NCBI GenBank assembly: GCA_026874595.1 | Contig: CM049306.1 | Coordinates: 82,858,142 to 82,922,141 of the forward strand | Length of the DNA: 64,000 nt | Source of the DNA: Sipunculus nudus | Lineage: Eukaryota; Annelida; Sipuncula; Golfingiida; Sipunculidae | Reading direction: 5' to 3' | In this document: positions 23,270-34,597 of the stretch, one piece after another | How positions within the stretch are numbered: the stretch's first letter is position 1 | Layout of the letters: the number at the start of each line of letters is the position of its first letter | Position numbers and translations under genes: made by a program | Notes under the pieces: generated by a model | What the model was told of the DNA's origin: nothing | What the model saw: the letters and a program-made list of their open reading frames with translations, nothing else | Databases searched by the model: none

Positions 23270-23689
23270 CGTCCTTTTACCGTGTCTCACGGTTCAGCTA
23301 CGCAAGTCAGAACATGGTAGTCTCGAGAATGAACGTGATGAAGACCGCGCTCTTGTGACTTTCGCGGCACGTTCTACCCGTGGGCGGCATTTCACGCGTT
23401 CGTCTACGGTAATGCTACGGCATTGCATGGGGTATAACCACGTTCACCTACGATAAAACGTGGCTTGCCGTAGAAGATCAAAGATAGCCCCTGTCCTTTC
23501 CAGTACTCGCTACGAAAATGCTACTGTCTACGGTAGCGTAACAATGACCACGTTCAGATGCGTATTACTACAGAATCCTAACACAATTTGCCACGATCTG
23601 TTGTAGCAAAAGGATTAGCCGTTGTCCAGCTGTCATAGTTTAACAAATAAATTCAGTTCCATCCAGGGTGCCAGGGGGTGCACTTTCTG
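23270..23689 (+). other. GC-richer island, probably part of the next repeat
   Basis: Contains repeated GTCTACGGTA, GCTACGG and CCACGTTCA motifs, matching in style the region around 15300-16230. Probably an extension of the dispersed repeat at 23690-23880, but alignment is not clear enough to set limits. Confidence 0.35.
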
Positions 23690-23880
23690 TACCAGTTGCC
23701 ACGTCCTGTCCCGTTCTCTATGGACAGCTCAAAGAAAACAGGTACCCCTCACGAACACCCCCGTTCATTCACGGTATCTTACGACAAAGACCTCGTCCTA
23801 CCAAATCCTCCCAATACCTTTAAGAAACTAGTGAACAGTAGACAGAATATGGCAAGAGTGACCACTCTACCGAGTAAACA
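23690..23880 (+). repeat. dispersed repeat, counterpart of 15480-15680
   Basis: Shares four ordered sequence blocks with the reverse complement of 15480-15680, described there. Frames 23622-23831 and 23678-23944 lie in it; neither shows a known domain. Confidence 0.55.
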
Positions 23881-23974
23881 GTGCACAGCAAAAGTGCGTT
23901 ATACGCCCGTCGCCTGTCTTGTGCCCTTAGACCTTATTATATAAAGCTTAAGCAGACAGTTGAACCCCTTGGGA

Positions 23975-24265
23975 TTAACTTTGATTGCTCATCATTTATA
24001 CTGAATTTCATCAAACCCCATTAAATTCATAGTTATCACAGCAAGGCGTCAAAGACGTAACCTCTGTCCTATCTATATGAACGTGCATTTTTCCGATATT
24101 TGAACACATATATGAGACCGGTTAATATTTCTGTTGAGTTTCGTCAAAATCTTTCATATCTATGGTAATTTTTTGCCGCGACACTAAAATTAACGGATGG
24201 ACGGACGGACGGAGGACCCGATGGACGAACAACGCTCATACCACAATACCGTCTTTAACATGGGC
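23975..24265 (+). repeat. repeat with two related monomers and a GGAC-rich tail
   Basis: Two related monomers about 137 bp apart contain CTGAATTTCATCAAA and TTGAGTTTCGTCAAAATC. They are followed by the tail GGATGGACGGACGGACGG. Similar tails end repeats at 38290, 52850 and 62395. Such tails are a common signature of mollusc interspersed repeats (general knowledge); the class is not certain. Confidence 0.5.
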
Positions 24266-24273
24266 GTATAATA

Positions 24274-24293
24274 TGTGTGTGTGTGTGTGTGTG
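24274..24293. repeat. (GT)n microsatellite
   Basis: Ten GT units directly after the GGAC-tailed repeat. Confidence 0.9.
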
Positions 24294-24465
24294 AAGTTAT
24301 TAATCCAAACAATCGCATTCAAGTGCTCAACATAATTAGAGCATATCAGAAACATATTAAACATGTTAGATGCCTGAAGATCGCCAAAGGAGCAAACCCT
24401 ACTCCGTGCGTGAAACTAAATAGTAGCCACTTATTATGTAAGTAACGTGGTTGATATGTTTATAA

Positions 24466-24469
<4 letters not shown>

Positions 24470-24539
<70 letters not shown>

Positions 24540-24545
24540 ATATAT
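24470..24545. repeat. (AT)n microsatellite
   Basis: About 75 bp of AT with one TTTA interruption. Confidence 0.97.
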
Positions 24546-25560
24546 GAATTTAAATATAAACATATTCGAAATATGGATGAGGAATAACCATAAAATACAT
24601 ATATTGAGACGGAATGACCGTTTATTCTGTTGGATTCAACTTTCCACGCAACGTAAGCTTGACCTATGAGTGAGGATTAGCCTACAGCTGATCGATGTAT
24701 ATTCAAGGACTGACACTGAGAGCTGACTGTCCATCAGGCTTACGTGTCCTCTGTGGTCTTAGCAATACCTGAGCTAACCGGGCCGGGGTTTCCAATTATC
24801 CCTTAATTCTACTGCACAAGCAATTGAAGGTTTGCAATCGCCAAGTGATGACAAGTGAATCCTCCCCGTGACGACCTTGGAAATAATTACAAGGTCACAT
24901 CCTTCACGTGTGACTATTACTCTTGCTACTCCCTCCATATTGGAGATCTACAGTAAATAGGGACAAAAAAAAAACAATTTTTAAAGAATCATCAATCCTT
25001 TTAACCCTTCCCTCCCTCTTGGGGTGAGCCTCTTTCTTTTGTATTATAGAGACATGAAGTCATTTTGAAGGACAATACTTGGAATTAAAGATTTCATTTT
25101 CTTTTTATTATTACATATATTAATTGAAATCAATTACAACATACAGCGTCATACTTTACGGAGCTATCCCTAGTGGTTGAGCTTATAAACTCTGATTTTG
25201 TTGTAATTTCCATTTTTCATCCACATTTTGCAATGGTTTCCACTGAACCATGACTAAGAGACCTGGACTTGGCAAATTCCAATGCTTCAGAAGTCTTAAG
25301 ATTAAGGTATTGGGTCATCATCAGGAATCCACTGAGAAAACCAAATAAACACGATGTGACACCATCTAGTCAGTGTTTTCAATGTTTGTTACACCATCGG
25401 CAGTAGACTTGATTAAGTTGACTGCAATAGAAACTAAGATAAGTCAGGCAAAACTTGGAGAGTTGAATGACAATCAACATAAGAACGAAGTACTTGCATG
25501 AAAATCAGTTGATGTTTCTAAGATTGAAGCAATTTTTATAAGATTTGTATTGTTGAATGG
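24546..25560. other. unannotated sequence
   Basis: Nothing recognised. The last few hundred bases may hold the decayed N-terminal part of the piggyBac relic, but I cannot align it. Confidence 0.4.
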
Positions 25561-25935
25561 TTCTGCAAAATCTGCCATGAATCACAGCATTATTTTTTGG
25601 CCTGAAACAGATGGAGGACCAGTTTTCACAGTATTAATGACCAGAATATCCAGAAGGTTCCGATATATCCTGGGATTGACAAACGAGTTTCCATAGCAGA
25701 CAAGTAAGCTTTTGGCAAATTTGTTGCTTTCAGAGATATGTGGACAAGCTTAATGGGTTGGGGTACCCATTTACCTTAACCCTATAACCCTATTTCCCGG
25801 GTTCTGAAAATATGTAGATGATCGGTTGGTATTGTTCAGAGACAGATAGTTTTTATCAGTCTGCATCCATCAGTCATGGCAAATAGATCTATGCTGTGAT
25901 GATGGAACATGTTACACTTGAAAGGCGACTTTGGG
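25561..25935 (+). pseudogene. decayed piggyBac-type transposase fragment
   Basis: Two separated stretches resemble piggyBac transposases. The first (about 25570-25680) reads W then PVFTVLMTR and RFRYIL, matching the family pattern YW...P(I/V)F...M(S/T)R.RF..IL. The second (25790-25925) reads FPG, a stop, then VDDRLVLFRDR, a stop, F.SV.I, and IDLCCDDGTCYT. This matches the region around the first catalytic aspartate, PG...(I/V)DE.L..F.GR..F..YIP...GIK....CD..TGY; here the DE is DD. In-frame stops and a frameshift between the blocks show it is dead. Intact proteins of the family are about 550-650 residues. No TTAA-flanked ends were found. Confidence 0.55.
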
Positions 25936-28900
25936 GTAACTTGTTTATAGACATTTTAGTGGTTATATAATACTAGCAAACTGATAATAAATTCAATCGA
26001 ACAAGCCCCAGCTATTAGTTCTCCCCAAATCTTATTTTAACACAGACAATTAGGTTTTAAGGAAGAAAAAGGGAATGATACTCTAAATAAATGAAATTGT
26101 GTTCATACACAATTCGTACAATTGTGTTTGTCTCTTTTTTACTAATTTTTGCTTTAAAGTGGATGAAAAAGATAATTAATTGTCATTAGGACACCTTAGA
26201 ATGTCTATTAGAAAGACTGGAAGAAGCATAGGTGGGACAATCACAAATAGAACCATAAATATTGTATTTATGTGAAAAATGTAACGGGGTCTTAAATAAC
26301 CCCACTCGGTCATTTCAGTCCCTAACAAAACTTGGTCGCATGAGGGTTTAAGGAACGATATATCTTTCTGGGGTCACAAATGATCCCATATAACTTTTCA
26401 GAATATTATCTACACCAATTCCTCAATGTCTGTAAAGAAATGTTGACAAGTTGATAGAAGACAAAATTGACAAATTATTAGTAGGAAATATATTTTGGGT
26501 TAAAACTATCAAAACGGCACATATATATAAATGGTTGGGGCCATACATGTGAATGTCCCCACTTGGTCGATTTAGGGTTATTCACTGAATCAAGCAGCTA
26601 ACTAATGGAGAGTAATCTGGTAAATCATTTAGTGTGTCATTAGAAATTACGTGTGTTCAGCATAAGGTTCATGGAATATACTCATTTTTGAGGATGACCA
26701 CATGATGTGTACAGCGCCAGGCACTGTCACAAAGACATAAAATAACTGGTATATATTCATCGAAAAGAAGTGTCCTTTAGAAAACTGAAGTATTTCTTTA
26801 AAAATATAATGATTGGGTTAAATCTTGTGTTAACATGTGAGATTAATTTAAGGCTGATACAGCAGTTATAGTCTTATATGTAGAATATTTAGTAGCACCG
26901 TTTTAAGCTCCATACATCTTTTTGTATTGTTTACCTGCAATGATACAGAACTACAATAACAAATGGAAAAACTAACATCTGGTACCATTCCGCATAAGTT
27001 TTTTTTCAGCCAAAAGAGAAATGGTAAGTAATAACAATATGATTTTTTACAGGAAAAATTATCTGTATGCTTTATTTATTTGTATAAATCAAGATTATTA
27101 TAATTATCATAGTGAACAAGGTTACGTTTATAACTGTTATTCCGTGCTGAGTGTACATAATAGATATACGAGGGCACTGATATAATAACGTCAACTGAAA
27201 ACATCGCTTAATGCAGCCATTTTTATCTGATAGAAATGATAAATTTGCAAATCATTCTCACGCCAACAAGCAGCAAACCAAGACATCGATCCGACCTTTA
27301 ATATTCTAAAGCTGTCACCTAACCCCTTCACCTCACTAAAAAAATAAAGAAAAAATAATCTGCATAATTCAAAGAAGGATGGCGAGTTGCTACTAGCGTT
27401 TCGATAATGCATTTTCATGAGCAAATTTGACTAACCTTCAGAGAGGTCGGTTTTTGGTTATTCTGCAAAATGATGCTTATTTTGACCTTTTCAAAGGTTT
27501 GAATATCGAGAAACACCATGTTAAACCCGACAACCAACTGGTTGTCCGTTTAATCTTGAATTACAGATCACATAGACAAGCACTTTAGTCGGTTTACTGG
27601 ACGACTGGCAGAAGGTAGACTCTGCTGTTAAAGCTGATCTTCAATGACCTATTCTTTCTTTGTTTAGTGGACCTGCATGCTCAAATTATCCATTAGAGTT
27701 CTCCGTATCCATGACAACCGTGCTGTTTGAAGTTTCATGGCAACGAGTGTTAAAAAGTGCTTGAGTTCTAAAATAACTCTTGCTCAATTTTATTCTCAGT
27801 TAATGATCCACTCGTTTGTTACGCATTGTTTTTTTCTGCACATAACATATGTTTGAATTATAGATCACAAAAACAATTCAATTCAAATTACTGTAAATTT
27901 CAAAAGACAAACTTTTAACTAATGTTAAAATTGATTATTAACATGATATTCCTGAAGTTAAAAAATGTTTCCCTCATAATTATCATCAAGAGCTTCATCC
28001 ACGACCATTGTACAGCTTGAAAATGAGTAAATACGAAGTAGTTGCTGCAAAGTTTTAATATTAGTCGCAAATACATATTTATCTCGCCTGTTAATTTTCC
28101 TTTCTGCTGAAACGATTACGTCACAATAATTTATGCGCAGAATCTTAGCCATCACGCCAAGACGATAAAAGAATCAAACGGAAATTGAGTAACTTATCAA
28201 GTTTACCAAGTCTATGGCCAAGCCTCAGAAACTATTTTAAAAGCTTACTCCTGGCCGATCGACTATTGTCTATAGGGGTCACATAGTGCAAAATTCTTAG
28301 TTGCAGATGAGGGAGATCGCGCGATAGACAGTGGAAGTTTCCGTTCGGTTTAAAATCTCGGGGCTCAGGATACCAAGCATCTTAATTATCTTTCTATTAG
28401 GTGATAAAAGAATCAGAAAAATTCAATTCTTCATGTCTTATTTTATCTTTCAGTCAAATAAATCGTAATAATGAATTATTTGGGGCAATAATGTTGAAAT
28501 ACGAATGTACTGAATATATAAACCTTGTTGGTCTATTTTTATGCTGGAAATAACCAATAAAGATGCCTGAGTAAAAAGGCTATACAGGTTGATTGTCTTT
28601 GATGTGTCAGGGACTAAAAGTAAATCAGAAAAAAAAACTTCAAAATAGGTGGTAAGGCGAGGACAGATATGACATTTTGTGTATCAGAGGCCTGTTCTAC
28701 ATTTGATAGAGTTTTGTGTGACTTAAACAACCTTTGCCTGCATTTCGGAGAGAAAACTCGAGAATAAAATCCGTGCTTTATTCCTGAAATACATTACGTA
28801 ACACGCTTATTCGTTGAAGTATTCAGGTTTTATTTTTTTTTCCAGTAAAGACAACATGGTTAACTGGCGACGAAAAGTCATTCTTGTACAAGGAAATTAT

Positions 28901-29611
28901 AGCATGTTATTTTTTTATATTTTCAGTAATTAAACGAAGTTACAGTAAACATCGTGAAATTATGGGAATAGTAAGTCCGATCGTGTACATTCTAAATGTA
29001 AAACTTATCAATCTATTGTGGAGTGCACTTAGTGATGAAATGTTTACGGCCTCGGCTGAAAACAATGCTTGTGAGTTCCATCCCATTCAAAATCGCTTAA
29101 TCTTCCACGAAGACTTATGGCCGAAGTAATTTTCGCATCAAGTGCCCGCTTGCCCGATGATTGCACGGATGCTGGTGCCTAATGATTGGCAATTGTGAAA
29201 TGATAAATCCTTTTGCATTTGTAAAGCTTGCCTGGATTGTTTGCCTGTCGATTCTCCATGGACATTTCGCTCTTTATATGGCCGTCTGTCCAGCTACAGT
29301 CGGAGATGGGAAATGTTAACCGAAGTCAGTTTAGAATGGTTATTAAAACTGTGTAGTGCAAGAACGGTGCATTAAATGCTTGCACACAGATCTGTCCCAA
29401 GTCAGTTTAGAAAAGTTATAAAATCAGCGTAACCTGAGGAGGATGCATTCGATGGTATCGCACTAATTCTAATTAACCTGAGAAATACCTTATATTGGTC
29501 ATGATTTCTTTTGCATATGGAAATTTATTTAATCGCGCTCTGTTATACATGTAGTTACAAATACAAAATGTAGTTACATATAGCCTTCTCGTGACTAATC
29601 ACTGTGACTGT
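25936..29611. other. unannotated sequence
   Basis: AT-rich with no firm features. Two similar GGGGTC/CCCCACTCGGTCATTT and GGGGCC/CCCCACTTGGTCGATTT blocks occur near 26285 and 26540, perhaps part of the piggyBac-related element. Confidence 0.4.
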
Positions 29612-29785
29612 CACTCTACTGACTCAGTCCGTATGATCATAGTGACTGACACCATACTGACTCAGTCCGTATGATCATAGTGACTGTCACTATACTGACT
29701 CAGTCCGTATGATCACTGTGACTGTCACTATTATGACCCCGTCCGTATGATCACTTATCATACTGACTCAGTAGGTACGGATCTG
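29612..29785. repeat. 38-bp minisatellite
   Basis: About four and a half units with period 38 bp, each containing ACTGACTCAGTCCGTATGAT and the dyad GTGACTGTCAC. The fourth unit is diverged. The units are contiguous with no spacers. Confidence 0.85.
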
Positions 29786-30433
29786 GCGTATCCCCCAGAA
29801 GCCACACAAAGAATTCAGATATTTAATTTTGTGTAACTGGCGGTTTCCATCGATACATCCACCGAAAAAGCCGGATTGGTAAGATTATGAATGGCTCTGA
29901 CAGGAATCGAGACCGTAAAATGGGTACAAAATTATAAAATGGTACCAGAGACAGAACATTTATTTCGTTTCAATTCAACGGGCACTCAGTTCCATTAAAG
30001 AACATGTGATTGAAATCATGATAAAGGCTAAGGGGGGAAAGCTTTTGCACCCAATGTAAAACTGATGGCGTCGCATGTTGCCCTGACAGCACGACTCATT
30101 AGGCATTCTTATAAGACAGATAAGGTAGACGCTTATGTAAAAAGGGACAAAGTGCTGCCGAGACACTTTACAAACAAATATTGTTAATTTTCAATTATCT
30201 ACCATCGAACTAGTGCAAAAATTGATGAAAACAGTTTTCTCGATATATTCAAAACGAGTCTTTCTATAGCCATCAAAGCGAGTGTATTGGGAGAGATCTT
30301 TAAGCATTCCGTGGAAAAGAAAAAAAAACGTATTGGGAAATCAGATTAACTCCATCCATCCCCTGATTGTGCCATTCGTTTTAGCGGCAGTAGAAGAAAT
30401 TGGAACAGGAACAGTTCTTTTCTTCGTTTGAAA
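29786..30433. other. unannotated sequence
   Basis: No recognisable feature. Confidence 0.45.
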
Positions 30434-30890
30434 CAGTGATACAGTCGAGTCCACACCATCCGAGTGCGAGTGCAAGTCCGAGTCCAGTCCACTCGAGTCC
30501 AAGTCCAAGTCCGAGTCCAGTCCACTCGAGTCCAAGTCCAAGTCCTTGAGGTTCGATTCCAAGTCCTACTTCTTTGAGTCCAAGTCATTTGGAACACAGG
30601 TCCGAGTCCAATGCAAATATTCTTAAAGAGCAATTCAAAATGGAGAGAATAGATTATCAGGTACATTTTTAACTTCACCGTTTATTCATGCTTTTTTCTA
30701 TAATGATTAATTAATGCTTTTTTCATAATGTGATATTATTTCGTAATATTCTGTTAGTAGTTCGCAAATGTGCATAAGTCTGAATGATAATTGACAGATT
30801 TTTTTTTCTGTCGGACTCGAAATGGTCTTTGCCCGATTTCTCGAGTCCCTACCTCCGAGTCCAGGACCCTTAAACAAGTGACTCATGGGT
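30434..30890 (-). mobile_element. hAT-type element with GAGTCC hexamer array, copy 1 (truncated)
   Basis: The terminus at 30434 reads CAGTGATACAGTCGAGTCCA, followed by a dense array of GAGTCC/AAGTCC hexamers (about 30450-30615). The body and GACTCGG-type motifs near 30820-30875 match, in reverse complement, the starts of copies at 33888 and 58141. The second terminus is missing beyond about 30890, so this copy is truncated. The frame 30341-30562 (minus), rich in D, L and S, is a translation of the hexamer array and not a gene. Confidence 0.6.
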
Positions 30891-31014
30891 CATGACGCTC
30901 AGCTGACTGGGAAGAGAATCACAAAAGGAAATTTTATCATCTGAATGGTAGTATATACCCATTCAACTGAAGCATCAAACAGATTAACCAACAGGCCAAG
31001 ATTGTGTCTGTATT

Positions 31015-32609
31015 TATATATCTCAAAAATAGAGAAAAAATGCGTAAAAAATACAGGTGGCTCCACCAGCCTGCAGAAACTAATAAAAAGACTTAATGGT
31101 CAATATGCATGCAAAGAATCATGGTGATCTCTGCATTAGTTGTTCAGATACTTCAGCTTTTGTATCAAATTTTCCATTATTCTGAGGGATACTTCGGAGT
31201 CCTAAAGCTTGAAGGATATGGGTAACAGAGACCTAATTTCAGGTTTCCACAGATACTTTTCATGGGCCTCCTTGCATGACAAGAATGAAGATTCAAGGTC
31301 CAGTTGTTACAATTTAAGCCATGTAAACAGATGACAGCATCCTTAAAGGTCTCAAAAATAGAGAAAAAAATTCGAAAAAATTAATAAAATATAGGTGGCA
31401 CCACCAGTCTGCAGAAACTGATGAAACACTCCATAATCAAAATGCATGCAAAGAATCATGGTGATCTCTGCATTAGTTGTTCAGATACTTCAGCTTTTGT
31501 ATCAATTTTTTCATTATTCTGAGGGATACTTCGGAGTCCTATAGCCTGAAGGATATGGGAAACAGAGACCTAATTTCAGGTTTCCACAGACACTTTTCAT
31601 GGGCCTCCTTGCATGACAAGAATGAAGATTCTAGGTCCAGTTGGTATGATTTGTACCCTGTTGACTGATAACCACATCTTTAAAGAGCTCAAAAATAGAG
31701 AAAAAAAATCGTAAAAAATTTGAAAAAATAGAGGTGGCGCACCCAGTCTGCAGAAACTGATGGAGCACCTCATGATCAATATGTATGCGAAAAATCATGA
31801 CCATCAGTGATGTAGCTATTGAGATACTGCAGTTTTTTGTATCAAATTTTGCATTATTCTTAGAGGTATTTTGGAGCCATACAGCTTAAAGGATATGGGT
31901 AACAGAGACCTAATTTCAGTTTTCCATGGAGACTTTTCATTGGTCTCCCTGTGTGTCAAGAATGAAGATTCTAGGTCCAGTCTATACGATTTGTGCCCTG
32001 TTAACAGATGTTCATCTCTTTAAAGGTCGCAAAAGTAGAGAAAAGAAATCATAAAAAAAAGCCGAACAAATATAGGTGGTGCCACAAGTCTGCAGAAATT
32101 AGAAACATTCCATGATCATTATCCATGCAAACAATTATGGTGATCCCTGCATTAGTTGTTCAGATACTTTTGCTTTTGTATCAAATTTTCCATTATTCCG
32201 AGCTGTACTTTGGAGTGCCATAGCTCAAAGGATATGGGTAACAGAGACCTAATTTCAGGTTTCCATGGAGACTTTTCATGGGTCTCCCTGTGTGTCAAGA
32301 ATGAAGATTCTAGGTCCAGTTGTTACGATTTGTACCCTGTTGACAGATATAACTACATCTTTAAAGGTCTCAAAAATAGAGAAAAAAATTCGTAAAAATT
32401 TGAAAAAATACAGGTGGCGCCACCAGTCTGCAGGAACTGATTGAACACCTCTTGATCAATATGTATGCCAAAAATCATGACCATCAGTGTTGTAGTTATT
32501 GAGATGTTGCAGTTTTTTTAATCAAATTTTCCATTATTCTGAGGGGGTAATTGGGAGCCCCACAGCTCAAAGGATATGGGTAACAGAGACCTAATTTCAG
32601 GTTTCCTTG
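31015..32609 (+). repeat. 340-bp-period satellite array, left part
   Basis: The landmark GGATATGGG(T/A)AACAGAGACC recurs at about 31214, 31551, 31891, 32231 and 32572, spacing 337-341 bp. Each unit also holds CTCAAAAATAGAGAAAAA, CAGGTGGC(G/A)CCACCAG and TCTGCAGAAACTGAT. Units differ by roughly 10-20 percent. The array stops within a unit at 32609 and resumes at the same place at 37988. Frames inside (31477, 32156, 32576) repeat the same translated motif and are not genes. Confidence 0.85.
32601..32609. repeat. left copy of 9-bp target duplication GTTTCCTTG
   Basis: Identical to 37988-37996. Other satellite units read GTTTCCATG or GTTTCCACA here, so the shared CTTG variant supports duplication of one site rather than two independent units. 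Confidence 0.6.
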
Positions 32610-33887
32610 TAGTCTCTTACACAGACACACGGTGGCGCTCCGCAACCCCCCAGTGGGTCTGTAAACGGAGACCATTTTGGGCCTGGGATTCCGCCCGAAT
32701 CTATTCAGATAAGTTCAAGCTGCGCATGCGTGCTACGCGATTCTGTTCAGGTACAGCTGCAAGCGAGTCACGGGCATGAAACACATTTTCTCTGTCAAAG
32801 GTCACTCAAATTAGGATAACTGACGCTGTGTCATTGACGAACGGGATATACTCAGGTTATTGCAGCTTCTAAGTGTCACTCATACGGTTACTGCATGTAC
32901 ATTCATAATGATATACTGTATTAAACGTTGCACTTCCTGATATCGCTCAAGTCCATGTGTGTACGTTTTGCCTGCATGCTTCGTGTGCCTGACTGTTATC
33001 AATTAATAAATAAAATATCAAAGTACGACCATGTTTTGCTTTTTAAAAATTAAACTTTTTAAAAAGTACCATATAATCAGGAGGGCCAGTATTAAACCTG
33101 TACTGCCAAAGTTTTACTTCCAAGAAAATGTTCTTAGTGCCACGCCCCCTTTTCTTTGGTTGATGTGTGTGTGTGGGATGGGGGGGGGGGCAATGTTTTT
33201 ACACAAATGTAGACCGTGAGGAAATGCCAAATTTTTTAGCCAAATCAACATATATTATTATGTGATATTTAGATACAACAAAATGTTAATGTAGGATTTT
33301 CATTTTGTTTTTGTTTTAATTTTTGTACTGGATTATATTTTTATGTATTTTTACAACAAATTATTATTCAAATGTGTTTCCTTTACCGCTAAATGTGAAA
33401 TGTGTAACTTCCTGATTACCTTAAATGTTTAAAGATTAATTCATTAAAACAACACATTAACTGAAAATATAAAAAAAAGTAATGCAGTTCAATCATAGGT
33501 AGTATATATGCTTTTCCACCTTTTGATATAAAGATACATGCAATCAACAACAAACAGTACGACCCAAAATATAAGCATTGTGTTAAACAAATATCATGTA
33601 TTTATTTAAAAAAAAATTCAATCAGAGAAAACCCTGTCATGATATAGTCATGTTGAGTTCATAAATAAGCTTTCCCAGATTTTTTTATTTCATTGTTTTA
33701 TCATTACAAGCATTTCATGATTACATTCTGTTGATATCCCTATTTTTAACAAGTCATGATAATCATACAATATAACCATATCGTATTCATTTTCTGTAAT
33801 GCACATGAACTTTAAAATATCATCTCTTACAAAATGAAAGGTCTTAAACTCTGAATGAGTTTTAATAAATCTGCTGGCAGAACATGG

Positions 33888-34597
33888 TAGTGTTGTAGAA
33901 TTCCAGTCTACACTTGTACTCTAGTTCAGACTTGAGTTCACTTTTTAAGGACTCGGACTTGGACGCGAGGGTCCTGAACTTGGACTTCTACTTAGACTCG
34001 CAGGTATAAAGACTCAAGAAATCACCCAGAGTCTATCTCAAGCAGAAGCGGATTGAGGGGGGTCCAGAGGTCAGGACCCCCTTTTTTTCATACGCCGCAA
34101 CCTTTTCGAGGGTTTCTGGCAACATTTTGTGGCCTGGATCCCCCTTTTACCAGGCCTTGGGACCTTATTTTGACTGTTGAGTCCAATAAAAAAGAAAACT
34201 CACATATTATGTTAAGATTGTGCACATGGGTTAATTACTTATTGAATATTATAAAAAAAATAAGACAAAACATACCAAGGTTTAGCTCTGTATCAGGAGT
34301 TAAATGTAATTAAACATTCAAATAAAGCGCGCTTAAAAATTAATAAATTTGCATGATTATCCCAAATATCCGTTTCCAAGTTCTTTTAATAAGAAAATTT
34401 GTGTCAAACTTGGACTAGTGTTCCAAATGACTTGGACTCAATGATGGTGGACTTGGACTCATGTTCCAAATGACTTGGACTTGAAGAAGGTGGACTTGGA
34501 CTTAAACCTTAAGGATTCATATTTAGAATTGGACTTGAGTGACCTGGACTCTGACTTGCACTTGGACTTGAATGGGGTGGACTAAACTACATCACTG
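33888..34597 (+). mobile_element. hAT-type element with GGACTT hexamer arrays, copy 2
   Basis: The left end is TAGTGTTGTAGAATTCCAG; the right end reverse-complemented is CAGTGATGTAGTTTAGTCC, both hAT-like. The 8-bp flanks GAACATGG and CAAAGTGG match in 5 of 8, compatible with a decayed target duplication. Hexamers GGACTT/GGACTC occupy both subterminal zones (33940-34010 and 34420-34580). The middle is AT-rich and aligns with 58290-58450 (AGCTCTGTATCAGGAG against AACTCTACATCGGGAG). It lies inside the 5.38-kb insertion. Confidence 0.65.
34043..34160 (+). mobile_element. nested hAT-type terminal fragment
   Basis: Reads CAGAAGCGGATTGAGGGGGG followed by GTCC...GGACCCCC and is absent from the matching place in the copy at 58141. 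It resembles the widespread CAGTGGCGGATC-type element ends. Only one end is seen. Confidence 0.35.

Noticed and set aside
29612..29785. CRISPR-like array
   Set aside because: The 38-bp units are contiguous with no unique spacers and the DNA is eukaryotic in character; it is a minisatellite.
30341..30562. Protein rich in D, L and S on the minus strand
   Set aside because: It is the translation of a GAGTCC hexamer array inside a transposon end.
31477..32779. Three similar small ORFs containing GNRDLISGF
   Set aside because: They are the same frame read in successive 340-bp satellite units; no start context or conservation beyond the repeat.
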